The notes beneath the pieces are model-generated. The model was given only the letters and a program-made list of their open reading frames with translations, was not told the origin of the DNA and searched no databases. Made by a program: the position numbers and the translations under genes. Positions 12,618 to 25,264 of a DNA stretch of 64,000 nt are shown one piece after another. Origin of the DNA: Hirudinaria manillensis (lineage: Eukaryota > Annelida > Clitellata > Hirudinida > Hirudinidae); assembly GCA_034509925.1 (NCBI GenBank), contig CM067537.1:5985001-6049000 (forward strand). The letters run 5' to 3'. Numbering within the stretch: position 1 is the first letter of the stretch; each line of letters starts with the position of its first letter.

Positions 12618-13088
12618 ATGGTTGCCGGTGTAGTTCGCAATGTCTTCAAGTGCAGTGGGGTTTTGAGGAGGTCCTTTAACACCTCGGGTACCCTCAGGGC
12701 TGCTCCGACCCCCAAGACTTTGAACGTCGGGAAAGAAGAAAGCGCATTCGTCAAAATGGAGGTAAAGAAATTCTTCTGATTCAGTTTTTCATTTACGAAG
12801 ATGTTTTACATGTATTTATGAAGTAGTGTCATTAATTCATTTGCTTGATTTGTTTTCAGAAAGCTTACAATGGATACATGAAGAGAATTGGTTATTTTCA
12901 TTTAATTTATTTTCATATAAATGACCTTTTATTAAACATTAAATTGAAGTATTTGAATCTTCAATTGGATTGTAATTTGATCTTCAGAAACCGATAGTCT
13001 GAATATGAAGGATCTCGTTGCAACAAATGTTATCGGTGGTTTCTCTCTTGTCACCGTTGCGATGTGGATGGATTTGATTTTCGGATAA
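12618..13088 (+). CDS. Small mitochondrial-type single-pass membrane protein, paralogue A (3 coding exons)
   Basis: Exons 12618-12761, 12860-12890 and 12988-13088 join in frame to 91 residues. The ATG at 12618 is chosen because it aligns with the start of the next gene (MVAGVVRNVF against MSAGVVSNLF); the frame also opens upstream at a GTG, but that is non-coding. The N-terminus is basic and Ser/Thr-rich (RRSFNTSGTLRAAPTPK), like a mitochondrial targeting sequence. The last 25 residues or so form one hydrophobic segment ending MDLIFG. The middle exon is only 31 nt. The 3' UTR appears spliced (donor 13112, acceptor ending 13233) and has AATAAA at 13263. I do not recognise the family; the layout recalls small membrane subunits of ATP synthase or respiratory complexes, which is only an inference. 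Confidence 0.75.
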
Positions 13089-13262
13089 CTCCATAAACTA
13101 TTGGATTATAGGTACGACCAATAGGTTGCAGGCATATATTCATTTATTTATTATTACTGCTGACGAAGTGAAGCCAAAATGTCGCAATATAAACTGAATT
13201 ATAACTAAATTCAAATTTTATTTTGTTTTTCAGAAATCGGAAGATTGGACAAATAGTCGATG

Positions 13263-13268
13263 AATAAA
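13263..13268 (+). terminator. Poly(A) signal of paralogue A
   Basis: AATAAA, 30 bp into the apparent last (non-coding) exon starting at 13234. Confidence 0.6.
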
Positions 13269-14622
13269 ATGTAATTCATTTCTACTTTGAGTTTTTCTAA
13301 ATCGTTCTTTCCACAAATACTGAAATATTCGGAAGTTTGAAGTGATAGAAATTAACCAAACTATCCAAACTAATACATAATATAAAATAGCATATTTCTA
13401 GTAAATATGACTAAATTGACAGATAAACACCTTAAAAGAAATATTCCTAAAATAAATTGTTTGTTTGAACATCATTTGCAAATCTCCAATTGTTCAAGAG
13501 GATTAAAATGTCGTTGAATCAAATCACGTAGGAATGAAAAGTGTTCTTCCGTTCCGGAATATTTTATGGATCAGTTTCTCATTGAATTGCTCTTTGCTTT
13601 TGTTTGCTCCTGCATTGATTTAAATTCCAAATTTACTTGTTTTAACAATTCCCTAAGTTTTGATTTAATAGCGTGTCGTGGTGTTTTACATAAAATCAAA
13701 ATTTATGTGCTTCGCTTGCGTTCAAATTCGGGACTATTTCAGTGCCTCTGAATCGAGAATCTACTTTTGTTGCGTAATATTTTCAATGGACTTCAATATA
13801 GATAGTTATGATATCTTAAACATGGTTAGAAATAGAATTGAGTATCTTCTCGTTCATCTCTGAATAATTTCAGAGAATAATATCATAAAAAAATCTGTAT
13901 TGAAGTCCATTTTTGGTACGTTCAGCAACGCGTACATTTGTGACAAATTGTATGCAATATGATATCACAAAAATGCCGGTTGCACTATTTATGGAGTCTC
14001 CTGGATTTCGGACAAACGGATGTGGAGGAGATCGAATGCTCCCTTTGAAGTTCGCTTTCCAGTGCATGTTTTTACAGCTGATTGAACCTTCTTTTGTCAA
14101 TCGATTATGTCAACGCAGTTGTTTCGAAACATTTTTAGTGATTTTTTTTATATTTCCATTTAAAATAATTTCTTTAGGCGTGATTGATGATCAATGATTA
14201 TCATATATGATTGCAAATCAATTTTAAAAGATTATTTGATTTAACCGAAAATAGGACCAAATAATTGAGCTTAATTTCCCACTGAGATAATTACATCGTT
14301 AACGCACCTAAAAGTGCGTGGGAGTTTAAATCTTTGTTTAAAGTTATTTGGTACATCACGTATTCATGATTTCTTGGATTTTTAATTAATAATTCACAAA
14401 AAAATAAATAAATTAATTAATTACGTTATTAAACTTTAACTAAATAATATATGTTCTTTATTAAATTCTCGACTTTATCATCTTATTTACCTTATTATTT
14501 TATTTTACTAATTTTATTTTTAAATTAAATGTTTAATTCAACTTTAAAAAAAAAGTTTTTAAATTTAAAAAAAAAGATTTATTTAAGAATATACGTGTCT
14601 TTGAAACAGTTCTCCGTTCTAT
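13269..14622. other. Spacer between the two paralogues
   Basis: About 1.35 kb with no recognisable gene. Several open frames of 60-95 codons overlap on both strands (13566-14197), but none shows a domain. It contains an inverted repeat (13785-13911) that may be a small mobile-element relic. The rest is AT-rich. Confidence 0.5.
13785..13911. repeat. Inverted repeat of about 35 bp arms (possible MITE relic)
   Basis: AATGGACTTCAATA at 13785-13798 is matched by its exact reverse complement at 13898-13911, and similarity extends inward (AGAT, TATGATAT). The loop contains a perfect 6-bp hairpin CTCTGA/TCAGAG at 13859-13876. No target-site duplication is obvious. Confidence 0.6.
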
Positions 14623-14636
14623 CTATGTTGTTGATA
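14623..14636 (+). promoter_or_regulatory. 14-bp element shared upstream of both mitochondrial paralogues (copy 2)
   Basis: Identical CTATGTTGTTGATA, 58 bp before the ATG at 14681; see the copy at 12559-12572. Confidence 0.5.
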
Positions 14637-14680
14637 AAAGAGGCGATTGAAGCGAATATCAAGTGTAAACAAAGTTAAAG

Positions 14681-15212
14681 ATGTCTGCCGGAGTTGTTAG
14701 CAATTTGTTCAGGTGTGCTGTGACCAACGGTGCCTTGAAAAAATCTTTCTCTACTTGCAAGACCCTCAGGTCTGCACCAACCCCCACTGCAAAATGCGAC
14801 CTCAGCAAGTGTGCCAAAGCATGTGAAGTTTATCTCAACAAGACGAAGGTATTTATGGATTTTGGGATTTTTTCTAGTTTTAGTGAATTGGAAATAATTT
14901 GGAGGCTTGAATTGTTGAACTTCAATTTTATGTTTTTGTTGTTCATAATTTTAGGAAGAAGGAAAGAAGTTTATTGAAAGATTGGGTAAGTCTCAATTTA
15001 TATCTTTGAACGCCTTAAATGTTTTTATATATTATAAATTATTAATTATTATCTTTATTTATTAATTATAAGATTGATATTTATTAATTAGAATAATATT
15101 TCTGATTACAGCCAGCAACAAATTCTCTTGGAAAGACATGGCTGTGGCCATAGTTGCCATTGACACTTCAATTTATGGTGTCGTGAAGGTTGCTGGATAC
15201 ATCCTCAGCTAA
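14681..15212 (+). CDS. Small mitochondrial-type single-pass membrane protein, paralogue B (3 exons)
   Basis: Exons 14681-14848, 14955-14985 and 15112-15212 join in frame to 99 residues. Exon 2 is 31 nt and exon 3 is 101 nt, exactly as in the paralogue 1.6 kb upstream, and intron phases are identical. The N-terminus (MSAGVVSNLFRC, then KKSFSTCKTLRSAPTP) looks like a mitochondrial presequence and aligns with paralogue A. This copy has an extra cysteine- and lysine-rich stretch before the first intron. The C-terminal 25 residues, following the motif FSWKDM, form one membrane segment. A poly(A) signal follows at 15245. Family not recognised. The pair is a clear tandem duplication whose protein sequences have diverged much more than their gene structure. 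Confidence 0.78.
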
Positions 15213-15244
15213 TGATTCCTTGGATTAAAATCCCTTTTCCTTCA

Positions 15245-15250
15245 AATAAA
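15245..15250 (+). terminator. Poly(A) signal of paralogue B
   Basis: AATAAA, 33 bp after the stop codon of paralogue B. Confidence 0.6.
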
Positions 15251-16696
15251 AGAAAATGCTAAAGAATAATTTGTGTCATTACTTTATAATGATGAAATAA
15301 ATAAATAAATAAATAAATAAATCAATCAATCAATAAATAAATAAATAAATCAATCAATCAATCAATCAATGTTCATTTTCTGCAGAGACAAATAAGTATT
15401 TTATATCCCAGGTATGCAACAGGTGATTGCATAATTTCAAAATGATTTATTATTGCATTAATCATCATTTGTGTTTTTTGATTATTTGTCAAAAGTCTGA
15501 CAAATCAGTGGTGAGTAATGATAATGGTGACGGTAATTAAATTAAATTAAATTTTGCAAAACAAAAATAAATTTCTGGCGATACATTGTTAGAATAAAGT
15601 TTCGATTTCGAGAAATGATATTATTTCATTAAAATCAATCGACGTCCATTTATGTAGCGCCTCTGGTGATGCGCTGGGGGTTGCAGGGAAATATTAGGGT
15701 CGTTTAATAGTCACCGGTGGATGCACACCATTTCAATGATGATTTAAAACCTGTTTGAAAGGAGTAAACATAATAATTTTAAAAAAATAGAGTTTTATTT
15801 TTATTCCATCGCTTCAAGTTGTTCAAAGATTAATTTGATAAAATCGAGTTCAGAATTAAAATTAAAACATATAGTGCAACAATATCCAACAATTGAAACA
15901 TTATAAAACAACAAATATTCAAAACGACAGCCAATTGCAAGTGGAAAAACATGACGACGAAGACGACGACGATGAGCGCTGAATCAATGAGTTTATCTCT
16001 CAAACAACGTGGAAAACTTGATAATACTTTCCATCTTTTCATCGCTGGACAAAACCATGAAAGTCAAAAAAGGTTTATTTAAAAAAAAAAACCATTGCAA
16101 CTGTTAATAATAATATTTATATAATATATAATTTGTATAATATTAATATAACAATAATAATTATTATTAATGATAATAATTCATTTATAATAATAAAATA
16201 AAGGAATTTTCAAAAGCGAGGGAAAACATAAAACAGCGCTTAACTTCCTGCAAAAGACAAAAGACACGTCTGAGCCTAAATCAAGACCAACTCCTGTCGA
16301 CCAAAGAACCATAATTATTAAAATTAGTCTTAAAAATGGCTTACAACCTGTAAACCTTTGTAATTCTAAAACAATTTATTGGTCTGCTTTAGACATTTAT
16401 TCTTATTCTTATTATTTGTTATTTGTTATTATTTGCTTTATAAATATTATAATATTATAGTAAAATGCAGATGAAAGATATCGTAATGTTTGTACATAAT
16501 TATAATATTTTATAATAATTAATGTTTATATAATTTATAATAATGTTTCTTTATAGTTATTATTTGTTTTATAATAATATTTAATATTTTTCTAATTCAC
16601 CCTTGATGAACTGATAACATTTAACATTTATCAAATCTTAAATCGAATTATAGTAATAAAGTTTCCCTCTGTATTTCTTTCTGTTCGTTGTGCGTT

Positions 16697-16815
16697 GTTG
16701 TAGCGCAACAAAATAAGGTGTTGTTAAATGTTGTAGCGCAACAAAATAAGGTGTTGTGAAAGTGTTGCAGAGCAACAAAATAAGGTGTTGTGAAAGTGTT
16801 GCAGAGCAACAAAAT
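16697..16815. repeat. 33-34-bp minisatellite with a hairpin in each unit
   Basis: Four tandem copies starting at 16697, 16730, 16764 and 16798. Each starts with a short palindrome, GTTGTAGCGCAAC in the first two and GTTGCAGAGCAAC in the last two (perfect 5-bp stem, 3-nt loop), followed by AAAATAAGGTGTTGTGAAA. The fourth is cut short after AAAATAA. Confidence 0.85.
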
Positions 16816-16977
16816 AAATGTCTAAAAATATTTCGTTTTCCCTGCAAATTGTTTTCACACTCAGAAGAAGTTGAACAACTTTTAAACGTAATTTTATTTC
16901 AAAAGGTCCGAAACTTAAGTTAATAATTATTTGGATTGTATTAAGTTAAATAAACATAACGACAGTAAAATGCACTA

Positions 16978-17118
<141 letters not shown>

Positions 17119-17637
17119 ATTATAATTATACAATAAATACGACAATAATACAATATTAATTGAGAAATTGAGAAACACATTAAAAACACAACTTTGATGT
17201 TTCTACTCCGATAGAAGCATTACAAGATTGCTAGGCTGACGATGACAACGACGACGATGATGATGATGATGATGATGATGATGACGATGACGACGAATCG
17301 ACATCGAGGAGGGTCATGATGACGATCCCGACGATGAATAAAATCTTCTTTCGACGGAATTCCCCAGATGGCAGAATATTTATCGAGTTACAAAGAAACC
17401 AAAAAAAAAAAAGAAAAGATTGATGGACGAAAGTGATGAATGGATGAAAGTTTTTTTTTTCGAGGAAGTAAAATGACCGCCTTGCGGAGTGCCCTGGTGA
17501 TGGAGAGGCGCCTTTTGAGCAGGTGGTCGTGCAGGTGTTCCGATAGATGGCGCTTTTAGCGCTGTGACCGCTATGAGAAGATTTTGGGGGATGAAAAAAT
17601 GGTGAAGCGAGGGATTACAATTGCAGTGGTTATAATT

Positions 17638-17758
17638 TCAATGGGTGGATGGACGGATGGATGGACGGATGGACGGATGGACGGATGAATGGATGGGTGG
17701 ATGGACGGACGGATGGACGGATGGAGGGAAGGATGGATGGATAGATGGATGGAAGGAT
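17638..17758. repeat. (GGAT/GGAC)n tetranucleotide array
   Basis: Imperfect tetramer array alternating GGAT, GGAC and GGAA over about 120 bp. Confidence 0.85.
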
Positions 17759-19931
17759 GAGTTAATAATTAATTTGACCATCTAATAAATAAGTTGTTAA
17801 AGAATGCGATTAGATGTATAAACGAATTACTTGAAACCTGATGAGTCAACTCTTGACTAAAGTTAATGTATGTCCAAAGGAGTAATTAAATATTAAACAC
17901 ATATTAAGTAATTAATTATAAGTTAAATAACTATTACAACCTAAGGACAATCGAATGGATTGAGGAGCGAATGAATGAATGAATGAGTGAATTAGAGTCG
18001 ATGATATGCAAAAGAATGCATGGATGAATGAATGAATGAATGAATGAATGAATGAACATACGGATGAATGAATGAATGAAGACAGGAATGATCAAGCGAA
18101 TGCGAGAACAAACAAACGTAGGTCTGAGACAAGCAGAGCCAAGTTTCTTGAACGCAGTCGCACCTGACAGTCATGTCTTGTGGCGGGGAAACTTATTCGG
18201 GTTTATTTCGACTTAACTTCAACGCAACACAGGTTGGTTTTTCATGTTCGATGTGTTGTTGTTGTTGTTGTTGTTGTTGGCGTTGTTGTTGTTGTTTTGT
18301 TTTTAAAGTTTTTTTTTTCACGACAAAGTTGATGATTTAACAATTTTTTTAAATTTAAAATTGTTTCGTTTTGCCATAAATTTTCGAACAAACGATGGTT
18401 CCAAGTTGTTCAACAACCTCGGAAATCCTTTTAGTGCTAATTTTGTTTATATGCTTACTAGGTTACGAACATTATTATTCTGAATATCTTGGACAGTGAT
18501 GATGATGATGATGATGCTGATGACGATGACATCGATGAGGTTGATAGTGACTTGGAGTTTCTATGTCATAATGAATTGAGCATCTGTAAAGTCTCGTAAG
18601 AGTATAAAAGATATTTCAAATTAAACATAATTTTAATTTATTTATTTTATTTTTTTTAGAATTTATTTTAGAAAATAATTTACGATTTGATCTGATGAGA
18701 TGGTGAAGTGAATGAGTGTTTGGCACGAAATAGATTTTCGAGTGCCACCATTTATGCAAATTAATGTTCGCACTAACCATCATTAACATCGTCATCATCA
18801 CCGTCATTACCTTACATTACGATCAGTATCATTATCATCATCGACATCATTACCCTTATATACTATTATAAGGTCTTTATCTGGGGCAAATTGTTAAATA
18901 TCTTTTACTTTGGAATTAAAATTTATTTTGGTGAGTATTGATTGAAATGTGATGCAATTATAATTAATAATAATAATAATAATAAATTTTATGAATAATT
19001 CTTGTAATGTTATCATTTTGGGTTTCAATAAAAAGTATACGAAATCAACTCTTTCGTGAAAGTTTTTGAACACGTGGAAAACGGGAATTGCTCTATTTAT
19101 ATCAATATTTTATCGCATTTATTATCAAAATAATTAAAATTATTATAATAATTAAAATTATTAAAATAATGTCGATGAACGACAAATGTATTTAAAGTAT
19201 GATTTGAAAAAGAATCTTTTTTTTAAAAACGTTTGTGAAACTGAACTGCAAATAGAAATACTTTCAGTACACTGTGTCTTCAGGGCTGTTATTGTTGTTG
19301 TTGTTGTTGCTGTTGTTGAAGCTACTGTTGTTGTTGTTGTCACAGACTTTGAGTTGAATATTGAAAAGTCACGTGAGATTCGTGAATGAAGAGGTACAGC
19401 AAGAGATCATTATTATATATATTTATTGCATTATTATTATTATTAATATTTATTCCATTATAATTATTCATATTTATTCTATTATTAATAATATTTATTC
19501 CATTATTATTTGTATTTATTTCTTCCTACAATAATTTATTATTTCAGTTATTCTTTGTATGAATTATTATTAATATTATTATTATTATTATTATTATTTT
19601 CAATGAAAATGTTGTAAAAACCGAAAAAGGATTAAAAAGTTCATACGTTTCACGGAAGGACGTCAAAAATACTATTCCAAATAATTTGCATTTTTTTAAT
19701 TAAAACTTAAAATTATGCAAATGAACTTGAAAGTTAATTTATTAAATTTATTAGATTTAAGAATTAATATTAAAGAATTAACAACGAAATTACGATAAAT
19801 TATGATTCTTAATGCTTCAAATATTTCTTATTGAACCTGCGAGGTTTCCTGTTAAACTGAGTTGAATAAAGTTCCTTAGGTGCTTGGCTGGTCAACATCG
19901 GTGATGACGAAGATGACGATGGTGCTAATAG

Positions 19932-19934
<3 letters not shown>

Positions 19935-19993
<59 letters not shown>

Positions 19994-20040
19994 ATGGTGG
20001 TGGTGGTGGTGGTGGTGATTATGATGATGACGACGACGAT
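19935..20040. repeat. (GAT)n-(GGT)n-(GAC)n triplet array
   Basis: About 17 GAT triplets, then GGT triplets broken by one GAT, then mixed GAT/GAC. The open frames (poly-Met, poly-Val) are repeat artefacts. Confidence 0.9.
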
Positions 20041-21228
20041 GACGGCTGTGCGAATCCTTACGTGTGGATCTTATTAATTCCTAGTCAAATTGATCCGAAG
20101 ATATCGTGGTTAAATCGAACAATCATTGGACTTTAGAAAGTATGATTTCGACATTTTCGAGTAAATTTTTGATTTGTAAGCGCTTATCACGCAACATGTA
20201 TGCTAACATTGTTGGTCCAATAAAGCTACGATCGCCGTCGTCATCCTCGTCACCGAACTATGTCATCATCATCATCATCATCGTCGCTATTAATGGTCCT
20301 AATTAGTGACATCAGCTTTACTCATGTTGATGGGAAATTATAAAAACTAATAGCAACTCGATGTTAGGTGTACTTTGTGTCATGTGCTGATGATAATGAT
20401 AACATTTATATTTAGCAAATGATTTATTCTGATAACGAATTTCTAAATGTTTTGATAAATAATATGATTTAATATCAAACCATCGAAAATAACAAATTTT
20501 TCTAAACTCCTATTGGTCGGTCTACAACCAATCACGACTTGTTTTTGGAGGGAATAAGAGAGTTCTTGTTCAAAATGCAGTTGGACAACGATCGATATCA
20601 TCACAGGTTTCATTTCAATCAGTTATTTCAATGAACTTTCAATCAATTCAACCGACAGCATCAATCCCGATGTATGCAGTCTGCTAAGCTTTAAAGCCAA
20701 CCCTCTTGCAGAGATTTTGAAGATCCTAATGCATGAAATTATTAATGATTTTAAATAATTTTTAAATATTTTATTATCAATTTCTGAATTCACCTTTCAC
20801 CTGGAGTCAACTTTGGAGTGCCTTGATTTAGGAATATTTTATTAATTTAGAAAAAAAAGTTATCTTTGTGATGGGTGTCAACTTAAGTGGCTTAAATCAA
20901 TAGCAATGAATACATTGAAATACTAAATAATAATAATAATATGAATTATGTGAAGTAATAATAATATCAACCATTGATATACGTATATATAAGACATGAT
21001 AAAATATTATTATTACGAATAACATGGTATGAAAATATTCTAGATAATAATTATTCATTTTAATTATTAATAATTATTAAAGTTTAAATTCGAATTAAAA
21101 TTGAAATGAAAATATTAAAAATTTATCCCACTTATTGAACAACGAAACGAGCTATGATGTCACGTGACATGAGCAGAATGTTTGCTATTTATTTGAATCA
21201 CCTACGATTCTGTCTAGACATTTGCTGG

Positions 21229-21336
21229 CAGATATAATAACAATAATAACGATAATAATAATAATAATAATGATAATAATAATAACAACAGTAATAATAA
21301 TAATAATAATAAATAGTAGTAGTAGTAATAACAAAG

Positions 21337-21382
<46 letters not shown>

Positions 21383-21400
21383 GATAATATATTAATAATA
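21229..21400. repeat. (AAT)n array with interruptions
   Basis: AAT/AAC/AGT triplets running directly into the pentamer satellite that follows. Confidence 0.85.
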
Positions 21401-21660
21401 ATATAATATAATATAATATAATATAATATAATATAATATAATATAATATAATATAATATAATATAATATAATATAATATAATATAATATAATATAATATA
21501 TATATAATATAATATAATATAATATAATATAATATAATATAATATAATATAATATAATATAATATAATATAATATAATATAATATAATATAATATAATAT
21601 AATATAATATAATATAATATAATATAATATAATATAATATAATATAATATAATATAATAA
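21401..21660. repeat. (AATAT)n pentanucleotide satellite, array 2
   Basis: About 50 copies in the AATAT orientation on the plus strand, with one phase slip (ATATATA) near 21500. It is bordered on both sides by AAT triplets and is not interrupted by an element. Confidence 0.95.
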
Positions 21661-22102
21661 TAATAATAATATATCTTTCTCTTAATTACAGTTATTAGGT
21701 TCGTACACATTTCGTCTTTTTGATTCGTAATATACCGAGAAATAGAAATAAAAATACCTACGATTGAAATCAGTAACATGATTAGTAATTGCAAAAGCAT
21801 CCATTAAAATTACTGTCTAAAGTCAGATGCCGTTTTGGAATCACTTCCAAGGCATGAATCGATTTCGTCAGCACCGTCGAAAGCCGAGAAAACATTTTTG
21901 TTGCTTCCACGTTCGTCCTTGAATGTCGTTGCCTTTGTCATTGATTTCTGGTTTCAACAGGTCTCAGAGACACGAGACAATAGGCATCGGGGAAGCAGTT
22001 GAGCAACAGTTTCGTTTTTCCAGCGCTAGTTTCAAAACGTAAAATCGGATAATTCCATCGTCTCGAGTCACTTTTGACCGCCAGGACGTCATCGTGGTTG
22101 TC

Positions 22103-23378
22103 ATGGAAACATCGCTGACGAAGTTGTTCAAGTTGTTGTTCGCTGTCATTCTCCTCTGCAATGAAGTCCTCCCATCGAGTGGAATTCTGCATTCCACACC
22201 GCATAACAAAACCAGGCACCACCACAACGTTTCCACCGGTTCGGTCCAACATCATCAGCCTCTACCTCGATTCAGATCCGAGAGCATTCTCGGCGGCATT
22301 TCTCACTCGAACAGCACGTCGCACGTCGTCCACAAAATTAAGTTAATCCCGAAGCTCATTCCTTTCAACAGTTCGGAACTTGACTTTCTGAGAAATTTCT
22401 CCAGAAGCAACAGATATAACCCTGGACACGCTAAAGGAAATGTTGACCACAAACGCCACTCGACTCATGCACCATCAGCCGTACAGCTTCCGAAAAACAA
22501 ACCTAAACAACTAAACGAGAATCACGAATCATTTGCTGACAGACCGATGTCTTATGGAAGCCACTTCTATCCGTCCTGGTTTCCAGCTTCTTCTGATACC
22601 AAAGCCATCAAGGATTCTAAACCAAATCCCAAAGAGGCAACACACCCGAGGGACAAGGAAGACCTCGAAGACTGCAGGTACGACTCGATTGAAGTGAGGG
22701 CCCATTTGGCTGACATCATTTTCACTGGAACAATCAAGAAACAGTCAAAAGGGAAGCAACATAACTTCAGGAGCAAAAGACAAGTCCAGGCCGAGCGCTA
22801 CAAACTCCAAAACCAGTTCTTTATTCCAGATTTTGAAAGAAACGATGTTCCGGGAAAGAACGGTCACTACTATTCTCATAAGTACGCTTTCAATTCTACC
22901 GATGTTTACTCAAACCTAGCATCATCTGGTGAGGAATTCATCAAGAATTCCAGACGACACGACGCGAGTTCGAATCCCACGGGAGTCTACGCTAATCGCC
23001 GATCGCAGGACAGGTTCAAACTGCCAGTTTTTGAAGTCGATCTTCCGAGAGGATCGTCGCCGATGAAAAGAGCCGAGGACAGGGACTTCTACGACGTCGT
23101 CAAAGTCGAGATCAAGAGGATCATCAAGGGAAGAGAAATTCTGGAGAAGCACATCTTCGAGGACAGGTCTCTGAGCAGTGGCATCTCGAAATACTTTGGA
23201 AATCAATTCGTGACTATTTACGGCCTCAACAATCCTTCCATATGCATGGGTTCTGCTTCGCTCCACGACACGAGGATTTTTCCTGTCAAGGAAGTTGACG
23301 GGCACCTCATGTTGTCGTTCAGCATGGAAAAAATGTCACTCAACAGTCTGCAACAGTTTGATGCTGCAGTGTCCAAAG
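22103..23378 (+). CDS. AGRN: Agrin homologue exon 1: signal peptide and NtA (TIMP-like) domain with long insertion
   Basis: One 1,276-nt exon encodes about 425 residues. Residues 1-27 are a signal peptide (hydrophobic LLFAVILL). A His/Asn/Ser-rich stretch follows. The NtA domain starts near [20 protein letters not shown], comparable to the vertebrate agrin start with its AnVVlTGTV motif, and resumes after about 100 residues with [28 protein letters not shown] and DTRIFPV. The intervening insert contains RSKR before Gln, a good furin-type site. The cysteine expected in the last helix (vertebrate EFCVED) is replaced by alanine here. The exon ends phase 1, followed by a 3.8-kb intron. Confidence 0.82.
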
Positions 23379-25184
23379 GTATTTTACTTGTTAACTTGTA
23401 ACTATTAACTCAGAAGATAATCTATCGAATTATCAAATAAATCAAATTATTACTGGTAATTGCATCTAAAGTGTGAGAAAATACTTCTTCAATTTGTGAT
23501 GTTCTGATATCATCGTGAATTTAAACTTAACGATAGTTCAACTGGATACGTTGTCTCTGAACATCCATTCGTCTCGTCGAAATTCTCACGCCTTTGCAGA
23601 ACACTGGTAATTTCACACGAGGTGAAAGCAATGGTGATTAGCAAGAACAATACTTAATTACTAAACCTTTATCAAGTAACTAATCGACTGCATCTCTGCA
23701 TCATACTGCTCTCTGGTCCCTCATTGTGTGGTCCTTCTACTGAACAATGAACATTTATCTCTGAACTGCAGAATTTCGTGCCATGCGTTTCATCTCGAAA
23801 GTATTTCAATTCATTTAAAATATTCCACGCGTCCCAAAATACAGTTTCACTCGACGACCTCGAATTTGAATCGAACTTACGACGGACAGGAATATATCTT
23901 GGAGTGCCAATAACTTAATATCTTAACTAAGTTAACTAAAAGTTGAGGAAAGACTTTAAAATCAGTGTTTAAAACTATTTTAATGTAAATTGTTTTGCCA
24001 AATGTATCAGAAATTCTAAGTCTTTTTGATGCGACATAGTAATAATATGCAAATCGAATCAATTTTGTTTGTTTATTACTTAATGAAATTAATTTTAATA
24101 TTTATAATAAACATGATAAGACACATGATAATCTAAGGAACGTATAATAATGCGAAAAATATGTATAAAATATTAATAATAATTATTATTATTATAACAA
24201 TGACTAAGACATCACAGTTATCATTATCATGACTATAAACTTGGACGCTAAAGAATATGCATTTCTTAATCATTTTAAGGTTTGACAGACATGTTTGTAA
24301 TTATTATTTATTATTATTTTGTTGCAAATGTGAAATTCCATAATAATCTGTCAATAAACATCTGATGAATGGAACTGATCATAATCTCACTGATTGCAAT
24401 AATTTTAATAACTAAGGATAACAAATATTAAAGATAATTATTAATATAATTATTATTATTATTATTATTAGATAATTAATTGTTATTATTAAAATATAAT
24501 TTCTTATTAATTCCAGCTTTATTTTAATTAATGTAATTACCATTAGCAATTATTATGACGAACGTAGGACCAGTGAGTGATTAATTTATTTTAAATGCGG
24601 TAGGTAGGTAAATCCATCCCTGTTGTTATTATTAGACATCATCATCGTCGTCATCGTCACCGCTCATCATTATCATCATTTATCACATCATCGTCACCGC
24701 TTCTTGAGGTCCTCCAAACAAAGGAACGTAATGTATAACCTGTCAATATCTCAATCTGGGTCAATCAAACCATTGACCTAATTTGCTAGGAAATCGAACG
24801 CATTTACTATTTGTAATTTAAAAATAACAATGTTATAATAATAATAATAATAATAATAATGAAAATAATAATAATAATAACAATAATAATAATAACAGCG
24901 TTTGTGATAATATTATTAATGATGGTAAAATTAATAATTATTATAAATAGTTTTTTCAATGATCATTGCTTATTAATATATGACTTAATAATATAATCAT
25001 TTTTATAATTATGTAATATAGCTCTTATATCCAGAGGATATAATAAAATTCTTTGGCGGTATGAAGCAGACGACAAGCGGGTTGTAAATAAAAGAAATTC
25101 TACCTGTAAAATGTCCACATTCCATCACCCAACAACTGGAATGTTTGACAGTTGATTAGCTGGACACTTGAATTTATTGCCCTT

Positions 25185-25264
<80 letters not shown>

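Noticed and set aside
22094-22102. GTG-initiated extension of agrin exon 1 by three codons
   Set aside because: Animal genes start at ATG; the ATG at 22103 begins a proper signal peptide.
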